From contig NZ_JAJOYU010000016.1 of NCBI RefSeq assembly GCF_021290985.1, forward strand, positions 1 to 64,000: DNA of 64,000 nucleotides, written 5' to 3'. Shown here in pieces: positions 9,014 through 15,787 of this stretch. The translations under genes and the position numbers were made by a program. Numbering within the stretch: the stretch's first letter is position 1; each line of letters begins with the position of its first letter. Below the pieces are notes generated by a model. It worked only from the letters and a program-made list of their open reading frames with translations. It ran no database searches and was not told the DNA's origin. This stretch comes from Rheinheimera soli (GTDB lineage: Bacteria > Pseudomonadota > Gammaproteobacteria > Enterobacterales > Alteromonadaceae).

Positions 9014-9647
9014 TGTTGTAAATAATCTTTCGAAAAGTTTTGGCTATGCAAGAGATCAGGGAGCGCGGCCAACTTGTTTAGCATTTTCAATCTCTGACAT
9101 TAATATGTTCGCAAATTCATTAAGTGCATACTTAAGTGTGGAATATTTGTGTTTCCACGCAGCTCGAAATATGGTTGGCTGGAAAATTGAGCAACCCTTT
9201 ACGTGTAACGCCGTTATGAAAGCTGCAAGAGAAGCTGGTCAGCCTGCTGAGGTAAGCTACCCTTATGATCTCAATGACCAAAGCAAACCTTTAATGGAAC
9301 CTCCGTCGTTTGGAGAGTTAAAAAAAGTAGATTGCCATTATGGGGTGGGTGATGTAAATGATGTTATTGATGCAATAGTTGTTGGAAAACCTATCATCAT
9401 TATCATATCCCTAACTCAGAAATTTATGAGTCCGGAAGGCGGGGTTGTGGTTGATGAACCGAAGCCTGAGAATGTCTATCCGGGACTTCATGCAGTCCTG
9501 GTTGTTGGACACGGCAAGATGGCCAAGAGCAATGAGCAATACTTTTACATAAGAAATAGTTGGGGTACCGAATGGGGTGAAAACGGTCATTCCTGGGTTT
9601 CGTATACTTATTTGTGTAGACATCTGGCAGGTGTCATAGGGATATAG
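9006..9647 (+). CDS. Papain-like (C1 family) cysteine peptidase
   Basis: The 213-residue protein shows the full papain catalytic set. Gln18 and Cys24 lie in DQGARPTCLAF, His162 in YPGLHAVLVVGHG and Asn184 in IRNSWGTEWGENG. There is no signal peptide and no propeptide, so it should act in the cytoplasm, unlike lysosomal or secreted cathepsins. I chose ATG 9006 because AAAGGA lies upstream at a normal distance; an in-frame GTG at 8985 would add seven residues. It overlaps the metallopeptidase gene by 8 bases and is 3 bases before the next gene. Two proteases of different families in one operon suggest a cleavage-triggered switch or effector, which is inference. Confidence 0.8.
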   Translation: MINVVNNLSKSFGYARDQGARPTCLAFSISDINMFANSLSAYLSVEYLCFHAARNMVGWKIEQPFTCNAVMKAAREAGQPAEVSYPYDLNDQSKPLMEPPSFGELKKVDCHYGVGDVNDVIDAIVVGKPIIIIISLTQKFMSPEGGVVVDEPKPENVYPGLHAVLVVGHGKMAKSNEQYFYIRNSWGTEWGENGHSWVSYTYLCRHLAGVIGI

Positions 9648-9650
9648 AAA

Positions 9651-10436
9651 ATGGCGTTTCTGATTTGCGAAGATGGAATTGTGAGTGCATGGCTTCGGGC
9701 TGTAGAGTATTTAAATAAACAACCCAAGAAAGAGTCTAACAACATCATATTAGATGTTTCCAACCCTTGTAAATTAAGCGCATCCGCGAAGTTAACTATA
9801 GATACGGTAAGTAGAAAAATTAATGCCGTTGATAGTTCAAAATCAATATCAACGGTAGCAAATACGATTTTCCCTCAGAACTTATATGACCGATATGGGC
9901 GTCCAGCTTTTTATAATAAATTTCACCAATGCTTTGATAGAGCAAAGGAGAAGGGTACATGGGGTACTTATTTTGAGAGGATGACTAAAATCGGCCGGGG
10001 GAAAAACGGTTCACCAATAAACCAGTTGGAATTAACAATAAGAAAGTTGACGGAGCAACGTAAATATAAAGCCGCGCACGAGGTTTCTATTTTGGACATC
10101 GAAAATGACTACTTAGTGGAAGGTAGCGAAATCGCGATTTATGAGCCGTTAAGATTTGGTAATACGTTTATGAATATGCCGTGCTTAAGTCACATATCGT
10201 TTAAAGTGTCTTCACAAAAACTGGATATGACAGCAGTGTATAGATCCCATTACTATGCGTCTAAAGCTCTTGGTAATCTAGTTGGACTGGCGCAGCTATT
10301 GAACTATGTTGCACGAGAAAGCCATATTGAGTCTGGACGATTAACATGTGTTTCAACACTAGCTAAGCTTGATCCACGTGCTTTAGGTGGCGTCAAACAC
10401 ATACAAGAACTGCTACAGCCACCTTTACCTGTTTAG
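9651..10436 (+). CDS. Divergent thymidylate-synthase-fold protein
   Basis: This protein of 261 residues is the last gene of the plus-strand cassette. From residue 177 it reads PCLSHISFKVSSQKLDMTAVYRS and continues through GNLVGLAQLLNYVARE and SGRLTCVSTLAKLD. This follows the core of the thymidylate synthase / pyrimidine hydroxymethylase family (PC...F.V..G.LDL...QRS...G.PFN...Y..L...VA). Cys178 would be the nucleophile. The usual PCH/QRS residues and the GD.H.Y.NH folate and dUMP motif are altered or missing, so it is unlikely to be a housekeeping ThyA. It could modify a pyrimidine nucleotide or bind one as a sensor. Its stop codon abuts the stop of the opposing gene with no spacer. The fold call is moderate and the reaction is unknown. 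Confidence 0.6.
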   Translation: MAFLICEDGIVSAWLRAVEYLNKQPKKESNNIILDVSNPCKLSASAKLTIDTVSRKINAVDSSKSISTVANTIFPQNLYDRYGRPAFYNKFHQCFDRAKEKGTWGTYFERMTKIGRGKNGSPINQLELTIRKLTEQRKYKAAHEVSILDIENDYLVEGSEIAIYEPLRFGNTFMNMPCLSHISFKVSSQKLDMTAVYRSHYYASKALGNLVGLAQLLNYVARESHIESGRLTCVSTLAKLDPRALGGVKHIQELLQPPLPV

Positions 10437-11075
10437 TTATTGCATTTTAATGGCGTAAAGTTCTTTAATCCCGCTCCTAAATTCATTTACTCCTCCATAA
10501 CTGGGGTGCCGAACCTTTTCCACACTAATACCAAACCTAGATGCATATACTGCGGCATCATTGCCAATGGCAATTATACGTTTTATACCAAGCCCCTTAA
10601 TTAAGATTGCATTGATTTCTTCTGCAACACTTAACTCCTTTGCCGTAAATTTCCTGTTTGAAAATTGGTTCCCTGCTTCGTATGGATGAAAAGGAAACAC
10701 ATTCCACAGCAGTGGAGGCAAATTTAGTTTAGGTAGCAAGCTCCAAATTTCGTCAGCTGTTCTTTCTTTAATCGACGGCCCAGTAGTGGATTTCTTGATG
10801 ACACTACCTGGATAGACTTCGCAAAAGGAAGTTAAGTGTCTCTCATCCGTAAGTGCTAGACCCGTTCTACGACCACCTCTGTACCCCAAATCTCTACCCA
10901 TCCACATTGTTTCAATACCGAGAAGAGCTGATACTCTGATGAACTCTCTTAAATTATTTCTTCTTATTACAGCAGCATCGACCTCGTCATACTGATCACA
11001 TTGATCTGCGTATGGGTTGAAGACGTTTGTCAGTTGTACCGAAGAAATATCAGTAACGAAGCTATCGATGTTCAT
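10437..11075 (-). CDS. Uracil-DNA-glycosylase-superfamily-like protein
   Basis: This is a 212-residue cytoplasmic protein. Motifs suggestive of the uracil-DNA glycosylase superfamily are visible: MWMGRDLGYRGGRRTGLALTDE near residues 57-78 in the place of the first active-site loop, LLWNVFPFHPYEAGNQ near 121-136, IIAIGNDAA near 165 and the HPSYGG loop near 188, where family members have HPS. Such enzymes remove uracil or damaged bases from DNA. It is the third gene of a minus-strand operon and its ATG overlaps the upstream MazG-like stop as ATGA, so translation is coupled. Partnership with a nucleotide pyrophosphatase suggests nucleotide-pool or modified-base control. The family call is fair and the specificity unknown. 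Confidence 0.65.
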   Translation of the reverse strand: MNIDSFVTDISSVQLTNVFNPYADQCDQYDEVDAAVIRRNNLREFIRVSALLGIETMWMGRDLGYRGGRRTGLALTDERHLTSFCEVYPGSVIKKSTTGPSIKERTADEIWSLLPKLNLPPLLWNVFPFHPYEAGNQFSNRKFTAKELSVAEEINAILIKGLGIKRIIAIGNDAAVYASRFGISVEKVRHPSYGGVNEFRSGIKELYAIKMQ

Positions 11076-12259
11076 ATGGGCTGCCCGTGTTTTGTAAAAG
11101 TTATAGTTCTATTGTTCAGATCAACCTTAATTGTTCCTGCTCTGTGCTGGACCAGCGAACGATACATTTTAAAACCATCTAAAATGGCCATTTCCCATTG
11201 CCACAATGGACATTTTTCAACCTCACAACCTTTTACTAAATTTGCGACTTGCTTCAAGAGTGAATATTCCAATTTCCCAACTTCAACATTGTCGTAAAAG
11301 TTATTTTCACCATCTCGAGCATGGTTGAATATCCATGTGGATATCCCTTCTTCAATGATTATAGCCCTTGCTCCATCCTCATTTTCATCAGTCGCCGGGT
11401 TGGACTTTCGTTTAACCTTAAGTAAAGCTCTCAGAACAGGCGACCAACCTAAATGGGTAAGATAGGCAAGATGGAAGACATCATGAAATTTATAGTCATC
11501 TTTTTGGTGGTTGTTATCTGTGAGTCGATCACCAATATTGACCCCATTCATCGTAATGAAACAATATACTTTGTTGTTGACAGTTCGTTCTTCAAACACC
11601 ATTTCGAAACTACGTGAAAATCTCTCGTTCTCAGGGGATGACTCATCAAACAAAGGGATGTAATTTCTGTCCTTTTCTGAGGGCCAGCGGCTTGCATTTT
11701 TTGTGAGGTTTTCTTCAGCCACGTCCTCAATCGTTAGATCCAAACTCGCAGAGGTGATTGCCAATTTAGAAAGCGCTTCAGCTAAAATGTCTTCCCTATC
11801 ATTAGCTTGCGTTGATGGTTTGATTTCCATGATTTTGTTTACAGACGCAATCATCTTTTTGATTACAGATGATCTGTCGTTTATGTCATGTTTCGCGGGG
11901 TCGGCCTCGATTTGAGCGTGTATTACTCTAAATGTTGGAGTTCCATTTTTTCTGCCGCCGAGAATTTCCAGGCATTTATTCCCGATGGTTGATGGCGGTA
12001 TTTCAAACGCCCGGGCTAACGCAAATAAGTACCAAAGTGCATCTCCGAGCTCCTCACCTGATATATGAGCCTCTTTTGGACTTAGGGTATCTCGTTTCAC
12101 CTTTTTAATAGCTGATAGTAGGCTGCCTATCTCACCGTAGATGCCGTACAACAGCATCTCAAATTCGTGTTCATTTTGCTGCAGGCGGTCAGTCTCCCCG
12201 GAGAGCGTTGAGTACTCGTCTAAGGTTTTGGGTTTACTCTTAGTATTTAAAGGTGCCAT
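11072..12259 (-). CDS. MazG-like nucleotide pyrophosphohydrolase with C-terminal extension
   Basis: The 395-residue protein has a MazG-type four-helix region at residues 30-100: GIYGEIGSLLSAIKK followed by EELGDALWYLFALARAF, giving the acidic metal-binding pattern ExxE...ExxD. A second helical region with ILAEALSKLAITSASL and IEDVAEENLTKNASRW near 150-215 resembles a degenerate repeat. The C-terminal half carries KFHDVFHLAYLTHLGWSPVLRALL and IIIEEGISTWIFNHA, with conserved-looking His, Asp and Glu residues, and may be a second catalytic domain that I cannot name. MazG enzymes hydrolyse (d)NTPs to monophosphates and are known in pool sanitation and phage response. ATG 12259 has AAGGAAAG upstream. 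It is the middle gene of the minus-strand operon. Confidence 0.72.
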   Translation of the reverse strand: MAPLNTKSKPKTLDEYSTLSGETDRLQQNEHEFEMLLYGIYGEIGSLLSAIKKVKRDTLSPKEAHISGEELGDALWYLFALARAFEIPPSTIGNKCLEILGGRKNGTPTFRVIHAQIEADPAKHDINDRSSVIKKMIASVNKIMEIKPSTQANDREDILAEALSKLAITSASLDLTIEDVAEENLTKNASRWPSEKDRNYIPLFDESSPENERFSRSFEMVFEERTVNNKVYCFITMNGVNIGDRLTDNNHQKDDYKFHDVFHLAYLTHLGWSPVLRALLKVKRKSNPATDENEDGARAIIIEEGISTWIFNHARDGENNFYDNVEVGKLEYSLLKQVANLVKGCEVEKCPLWQWEMAILDGFKMYRSLVQHRAGTIKVDLNNRTITFTKHGQPI

Positions 12260-12301
12260 TTTCTTTCCTTGAATAAGTAAGTACCTAAAACTAGATAACC
12301 A

Positions 12302-12568
12302 CTACTTAGATAGCATTTCAAGCTTCATTTTTTTTGCGCACGAAATCATAGTGATCCTGTCTCCTTCCCGTGCACCCAATCTCAGTGCTTTCGTCCTTAC
12401 CGATTTTGTCACGTCGTAATGAGGGTAACTCGCCTTTGCTTGAAACCATTGCCTTTTAAGCCCTAGCTCAGTAGCAAAACCATGCAATTCGTCTAATGAG
12501 TCTGCAACTAAGTGACACCATACCTTCCCTTTCCAAGGGATCTCTACGTTATCAACATACACAGCCAT
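12302..12568 (-). CDS. DUF4031 family protein
   Basis: This 88-residue protein matches the DUF4031 pattern: AVYVDNVEIPWKGKVWCHLVADSLDELHGFA, then LGLKRQWFQAKASYPHYDVTKSVR and ALRLGA. The family is widespread in bacteria and phages and has no assigned activity that I know. It heads the minus-strand operon with the MazG-like and glycosylase-like genes, 42 bases upstream of the former. AAGGTGAG precedes its ATG. A perfect palindrome lies just upstream in the divergent promoter region it shares with an XRE gene. Confidence 0.85.
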   Translation of the reverse strand: MAVYVDNVEIPWKGKVWCHLVADSLDELHGFATELGLKRQWFQAKASYPHYDVTKSVRTKALRLGAREGDRITMISCAKKMKLEMLSK

Positions 12569-12580
12569 ATCTCACCTTGC

Positions 12581-12604
12581 TTTTTGCAAATTTTATTGCA
12601 AAAA
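12581..12604. promoter_or_regulatory. Operator-like palindrome between divergent DUF4031 and XRE genes
   Basis: TTTTTGCAA and TTGCAAAAA form a perfect 9-bp inverted repeat with a 6-base spacer. It fills most of the 46-base gap between the divergent starts at 12568 and 12615, so a bound repressor would block both promoters. The adjacent XRE protein is the obvious ligand (inference). Confidence 0.65.
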
Positions 12605-12614
12605 TATACGTGAA

Positions 12615-12950
12615 ATGAGCAAAAAATTCAAGCAAGATGAGACAGAAATTATAGGTTTGTCTCTCAAGGAATATAGACAATCACGGGGGCTAACACTCCG
12701 TGAAGTGTCTGATTTATCAAAAGTTCATACTAGTCAGATCTCCAGGATTGAGAACGGGATTTTTAAATTTGGCTCAAAGAATTTTGATGAAATTTGCAAA
12801 TTTTATGGTGATGAATTTGCAAAATATCATCAAAGGAAAGACATGATTGCAATTCGAGCTAGTAAGATTGCTGCCCGCTCTCCGAAGCATTTGGAGATTA
12901 TGTTGAAAATTTTAGATTTGCTGGATGACACAGAGACGCTACGGTCCTAA
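12615..12950 (+). CDS. XRE-family regulator
   Basis: A 111-residue protein with a clear Cro/C1-type helix-turn-helix at about residues 16-70: LKEYRQSRGLTLREVSDLSKVHTSQISRIENG. The C-terminal 40 residues are helical and probably mediate dimerisation. It is divergent from DUF4031 across a 46-base gap that holds a perfect palindrome, which fits a repressor of its own gene and of the minus-strand operon. Part of its coding sequence (12793-12806) repeats 14 bases of that palindrome exactly, which might be a second binding site. It is the last cargo gene; the transposon end begins about 55 bases downstream. Confidence 0.85.
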   Translation: MSKKFKQDETEIIGLSLKEYRQSRGLTLREVSDLSKVHTSQISRIENGIFKFGSKNFDEICKFYGDEFAKYHQRKDMIAIRASKIAARSPKHLEIMLKILDLLDDTETLRS

Positions 12951-13006
12951 AAGTCGTTGAGCGGTAGTTGTTTAAAATCGCGATTAGTTCTTGAAGACGT
13001 TAACCG

Positions 13007-13154
13007 ATGATGAAACTTTATTTTCGAGTCTGAGCGGGGGGAAATCTAGTCTGGTAACGACATGATGAAACTTTAGTTTTGTCCAAGGCCACCCCGATTT
13101 ATAAGGATTGGGGTTGCAGGCGGGGTCACGTTAAATCTTTATTTTTAAACGACA
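13007..13154. repeat. Tn7-type left end with three TnsB-site-like repeats
   Basis: Site 1 is ATGATGAAACTTTATTTT at 13007-13024. Site 2 is ATGATGAAACTTTAGTTTT at 13062-13080. Site 3 is GTTAAATCTTTATTTTTAA at 13130-13148, followed by ACGACA ending at 13154. Sites 1 and 2 share 14 identical bases 55 bp apart, and site 3 shares the CTTTA-TTTT core 66 bp further on. The spaced, non-overlapping layout is that of a Tn7 left end, and the terminal ACA matches the family TGT...ACA ends. No gene is seen between 12951 and 13645. Confidence 0.82.
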
Positions 13155-13161
13155 TTTTTAT

Positions 13162-13188
13162 AAAGCCTGGGTTTTCCCAGGCTTTTTT
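13162..13188 (+). terminator. Strong intrinsic terminator abutting the transposon end
   Basis: AAAGCCTGGG, loop TTTT, CCCAGGCTTT makes a perfect 10-bp stem with a run of six Ts from 13183. It begins 7 bases beyond the transposon end and no gene in the window ends before it. This fits the terminator of the attachment-site gene, separated from it by the insertion; canonical Tn7 inserts in the glmS terminator. A group II intron follows it. Confidence 0.85.
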
Positions 13189-13193
13189 ATTTG

Positions 13194-15110
13194 GTGCGCC
13201 AGGCATGGCGCGTTGCGCGTAAGCGCAGCCAGATTGACTGTGGTAGTCAAACTGGTGACTTGGAGGTGTAAGTCCTCTACACACCCGGCAAGGGGAAGTG
13301 TTAGCTGAACGGCAAGGGTGTTCATCGTGAGATGAAATCTGAAGGAAGCTGAAAGCAAAATGCTGGCCTGACGAACAGGAAGCGGCTTAGGCGCTGTAGC
13401 AGGGTAAGGTGGCAAATATCACTAAAGCCCAATACTTGCACGGAATGCTACAACGTAAAGTCGACAGGTATAAGCAGGAAGGTCGCGCGAATTACCCTGG
13501 GAGGTCTGAACACCTGCCACAGTGCTACTGACATCGGGAGGTGTTGGGATGGAGGTTCAGAAGTCAGCCGAGGCCGTAGTAGTGCTTTTAACCGATAGCA
13601 TGAAGGGCTGAACATAGTTAACCGTGATTAGGACAGTGGACCTCGATGTTGATTGATGATGCACAAGCGCAGGCGACTGCGGCCATGAACAGAGGACGCG
13701 AACAGAATTCGCCGGTGCTGATTGATGGTGTTGAAACCAACACGGCGGCCAGTGGGCGAACGAAAGCGGAAATGTCGTTAACGATAGATGCAGTGATAAG
13801 TCGCGAGAACCTGATGCTGGCGTATCAGCGGGTGGTGGAAAACAAAGGTGCGGCGGGGGTGGACAACCTCAGTGTGCTGGAGTTAAAACCATGGCTGAAA
13901 CAGTATTGGCCGAGCGTCAAAAGTACACTGACGGCAGGCAGTTATCTGCCACGGGCAATCCGCAAAGTGGATATCCCAAAGCCAAATGGCGATGTGAGAA
14001 CACTGGGCATCCCAACCGTGGCAGACCGATTGATTCAGCAAGCGATAGCACAGGCATTAACACCTTATGTAGAACCGACGTTCTCAAAATCCAGCTACGG
14101 CTTCAGACCCAACCGCAATGCGTGGCAAGCGGTGCGCCAAGCACAGCAGTTCATTCAAAGCGGCAAACGTTGGGTTGTGGATATGGACTTAGAGAAATTC
14201 TTTGACCGTGTGGACCACGACATTCTGATGTCGAGATTGGCACGGACTATCAAAGATGAGCGGCTCCTCAAACTCATCCGCCGTTATCTGGAAGCAGAAA
14301 TGGTGGATGGAAAAGAGGTGATAAAACGCGATAAAGGCATGCCGCAAGGTGGCCCATTGTCGCCGCTGTTATCGAATATCCTGCTGGATGAACTGGACAA
14401 AGAACTGGAAAGGCGAGGCCACAGCTTCTGCCGCTACGCCGATGACTGCAACATTTATGTCAGCAGCCAAAAGGCGGGTGAACATCTGCTGAAAGACATC
14501 AGTGAATTCTTAGTGAAAACACTGAAACTTCAGGTGAATGTGCAAAAGAGTGCAGTGGCAAGACCATCAGAACGGAAGTTCCTTGGTTATAGCTTCACAT
14601 GGCACAAAGTGGCCCGACTGAAAATTGCAGCCAGTAGCGTGGCGAGACTGAAAGAGAAAATCAGAACGCTCACCACAGGAAATGGTTCAAAATCAGTGGC
14701 AAAAGTTATCAGTGAACTGACACCGGTACTGCGCGGGTGGATAAGCTACTTCCGATTGACCGAAATCAAAGGTGTGCTGGAAGAGTTAGATGGCTGGATA
14801 AGGCGCAAACTACGTTGCCTCTACTGGCGACAATGGAAACGAGCTTTTACCCGAGCCAAACAACTGATGAAAGCAGGTCTGGATGAAATCAGAGCATGGA
14901 GTTCAGCTTGTAACCAACGGGGGCCGTGGTGGAACTCCGGTGCCAGCCATATGAATCAGGCTTTAAAGAAGAACGGGTTCGAGAGGCTGGGACTGGTATC
15001 ACTGCTGGATTGTCACCGACAGTTCCAGTGTTAACATGAACCGCCGTATGCGGAACCGCACGTACGGTGGTGTGAGAGGACGGCGGGAGTGATCCCGCCT
15101 CCTACTCGAT
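13194..15110 (+). mobile_element. Group II intron, probable IIC type, inserted behind a terminator
   Basis: The 5' end reads GTGCGCC, the group II consensus. The reverse transcriptase gene lies at 13646-15034. Domain V is recognisable at 15041-15070: CCGCCGTA pairs with TACGGTGG, an inner TGCGG/CCGCA helix and a CG bulge at 15061-15062. Domain VI is the GGCGGGA-GTGA-TCCCGCC hairpin at 15082-15099. The 3' end CCTACTCGAT at 15110 is typical, with a candidate branch-point A at 15104. The 5' exon ends six bases after a terminator T-tract, the usual target of class C introns, and the protein lacks an endonuclease domain as that class does. Confidence 0.88.
13646..15034 (+). CDS. ltrA: Group II intron reverse transcriptase/maturase
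   Basis: This intron-encoded protein (462 residues) reverse-transcribes the intron and helps it splice. The RT core runs from about residue 60 (GVDNL, IPKPNGDVRTLGIPT) through YGFRPNRNAWQAV and KFFDRVDHD to the catalytic YADD at 264-267, followed by FLGYSF. A group II maturase-specific domain X covers about 330-400. The end (WWNSGASHMNQALKKNGFERLGLVSLL) is the short tail usual in class C proteins; no HNH endonuclease motif is present, so mobility should depend on targets that are already single-stranded or on terminator hairpins. The frame is intact, so the intron may be active. The ORF lies in domain IV. Confidence 0.95.
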   Translation: MLIDDAQAQATAAMNRGREQNSPVLIDGVETNTAASGRTKAEMSLTIDAVISRENLMLAYQRVVENKGAAGVDNLSVLELKPWLKQYWPSVKSTLTAGSYLPRAIRKVDIPKPNGDVRTLGIPTVADRLIQQAIAQALTPYVEPTFSKSSYGFRPNRNAWQAVRQAQQFIQSGKRWVVDMDLEKFFDRVDHDILMSRLARTIKDERLLKLIRRYLEAEMVDGKEVIKRDKGMPQGGPLSPLLSNILLDELDKELERRGHSFCRYADDCNIYVSSQKAGEHLLKDISEFLVKTLKLQVNVQKSAVARPSERKFLGYSFTWHKVARLKIAASSVARLKEKIRTLTTGNGSKSVAKVISELTPVLRGWISYFRLTEIKGVLEELDGWIRRKLRCLYWRQWKRAFTRAKQLMKAGLDEIRAWSSACNQRGPWWNSGASHMNQALKKNGFERLGLVSLLDCHRQFQC

Positions 15111-15273
15111 CAGCGAAAAGCTCCTTGTCTCTGACTTTTTGCTGTTATCTACTCTTGTTTTTTAGTGTTCACTAATATATCTAAATGGTATATGCTTATA
15201 TCCATAATTTAGTTTGTTGGTTGCAAAATCAGCAGCTCTATAACTTCAGCACTATTAAGCAAAGAGGGTATTT

Positions 15274-15699
15274 ATGATTGACTGGACCCATTTTACGCCG
15301 GAGTCGGCTTTAGTGGGCGGGCTAATGATTGGGCTTGCTTGTGCTTTGTTGTGGTTATTGAATGGTCGTATTGCTGGTATCAGTGGCATTACTGCCGGAA
15401 CTTTTATCTCCGCAGGTACTGAACGAAACTGGCGGCAGGCTTTTGTTTTGGGTTTGGTGTTGTCGTCCTGGTTGTGGCTGATGATGGCGCCTTTGCCTGT
15501 GGCTGAAGTCACGGGCAACTATGGCTTATTGGCCGCTGCCGGTTTATTGGTCGGCATAGGTGCACGTTTAGGTTCGGGCTGCACCAGTGGTCATGGCGTT
15601 TGTGGTTTAGCCCGTTTATCTATGCGTTCGCTCGCCGCCACCCTGACGTTTATGGGCGTGGCAGTGGTCACTGTTTTTATCGTCCGTCATCTGCTGTAA
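15274..15699 (+). CDS. YeeE/YedE-family half transporter (PmpA-like)
   Basis: This membrane protein has 141 residues and about four transmembrane segments. The family signature [23 protein letters not shown] is at residues 91-113, with the conserved cysteine used by sulfur-compound transporters of the TsuA/YedE family. Two-gene forms such as PmpA and PmpB act as halves of one unit and are often linked to sulfide or sulfur metabolism. The partner gene lies 84 bases downstream. An AT-rich stretch upstream (15170-15215) with repeated TATAT motifs could hold an ArsR-type operator, but I cannot define one. It is the first chromosomal gene after the two mobile elements. Confidence 0.82.
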   Translation: MIDWTHFTPESALVGGLMIGLACALLWLLNGRIAGISGITAGTFISAGTERNWRQAFVLGLVLSSWLWLMMAPLPVAEVTGNYGLLAAAGLLVGIGARLGSGCTSGHGVCGLARLSMRSLAATLTFMGVAVVTVFIVRHLL

Positions 15700-15706
15700 G
15701 GGGATC

Positions 15707-15787
15707 ATGATGAAAAATTGGCAGGATAGACAATTTTCACAGCCGCAGGCTGCCCTTCAGGGTGCGGCACATGGAGGTGCCGCATGA
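15707..15787 (+). CDS. Possible 26-residue ORF coupled to the second half transporter
   Basis: ATG 15707 (or 15710) follows AGGGG and opens a frame that starts MMKNWQDRQFS and ends in GAAHGGAA. Its TGA overlaps the next ATG as ATGA, the classic coupling arrangement, and it fills exactly the gap between the two half-transporter genes. It is not hydrophobic and matches nothing I know. It may be a real leader or small protein, or chance. Confidence 0.35.
   Translation: MMKNWQDRQFSQPQAALQGAAHGGAA

Larger units (their letters stand above)
1..13154. mobile_element. Tn7-like transposon, tnsA-proximal end missing
   Basis: The element carries tnsA (partial), tnsB, tnsC, tnsD and tnsE in the order of canonical Tn7, then about 5.6 kb of AT-rich cargo. 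The tnsA-side end lies upstream of the window. The opposite end is placed at 13154: read inward on the minus strand it starts TGT and has AATAAAGATTTAAC, close to the Tn7 TnsB site core AATAAAGTCTTAAAC as I remember it. Two further related sites lie about 66 and 121 bp inside. Three spaced sites over about 150 bp is the layout of a Tn7 left end, which lies distal to tnsA as here. The five bases after it (TTTTT) would be the target duplication, but the other copy is outside the window. Confidence 0.87.

Noticed and set aside
9651-10436. Housekeeping thymidylate synthase
   Set aside because: The PCH and folate-binding motifs are altered and it lies in mobile cargo.
11001-11297. Plus-strand frame antisense to the MazG-like and UDG-like genes
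   Set aside because: It overlaps two well-supported minus-strand genes and has no recognisable domain.
1-13154. CRISPR-associated Tn7-like transposon (CAST)
   Set aside because: No Cas gene or repeat array is present, TnsD is full length and TnsE is intact, so it is a canonical Tn7-type element.
13158-13415. Minus-strand frame in the 5' part of the group II intron
   Set aside because: It lies over structured intron RNA, with no ribosome site and no family match.
13194-15110. Intron as part of the Tn7 cargo
   Set aside because: It lies beyond the ACA end at 13154 and beyond the flanking terminator.
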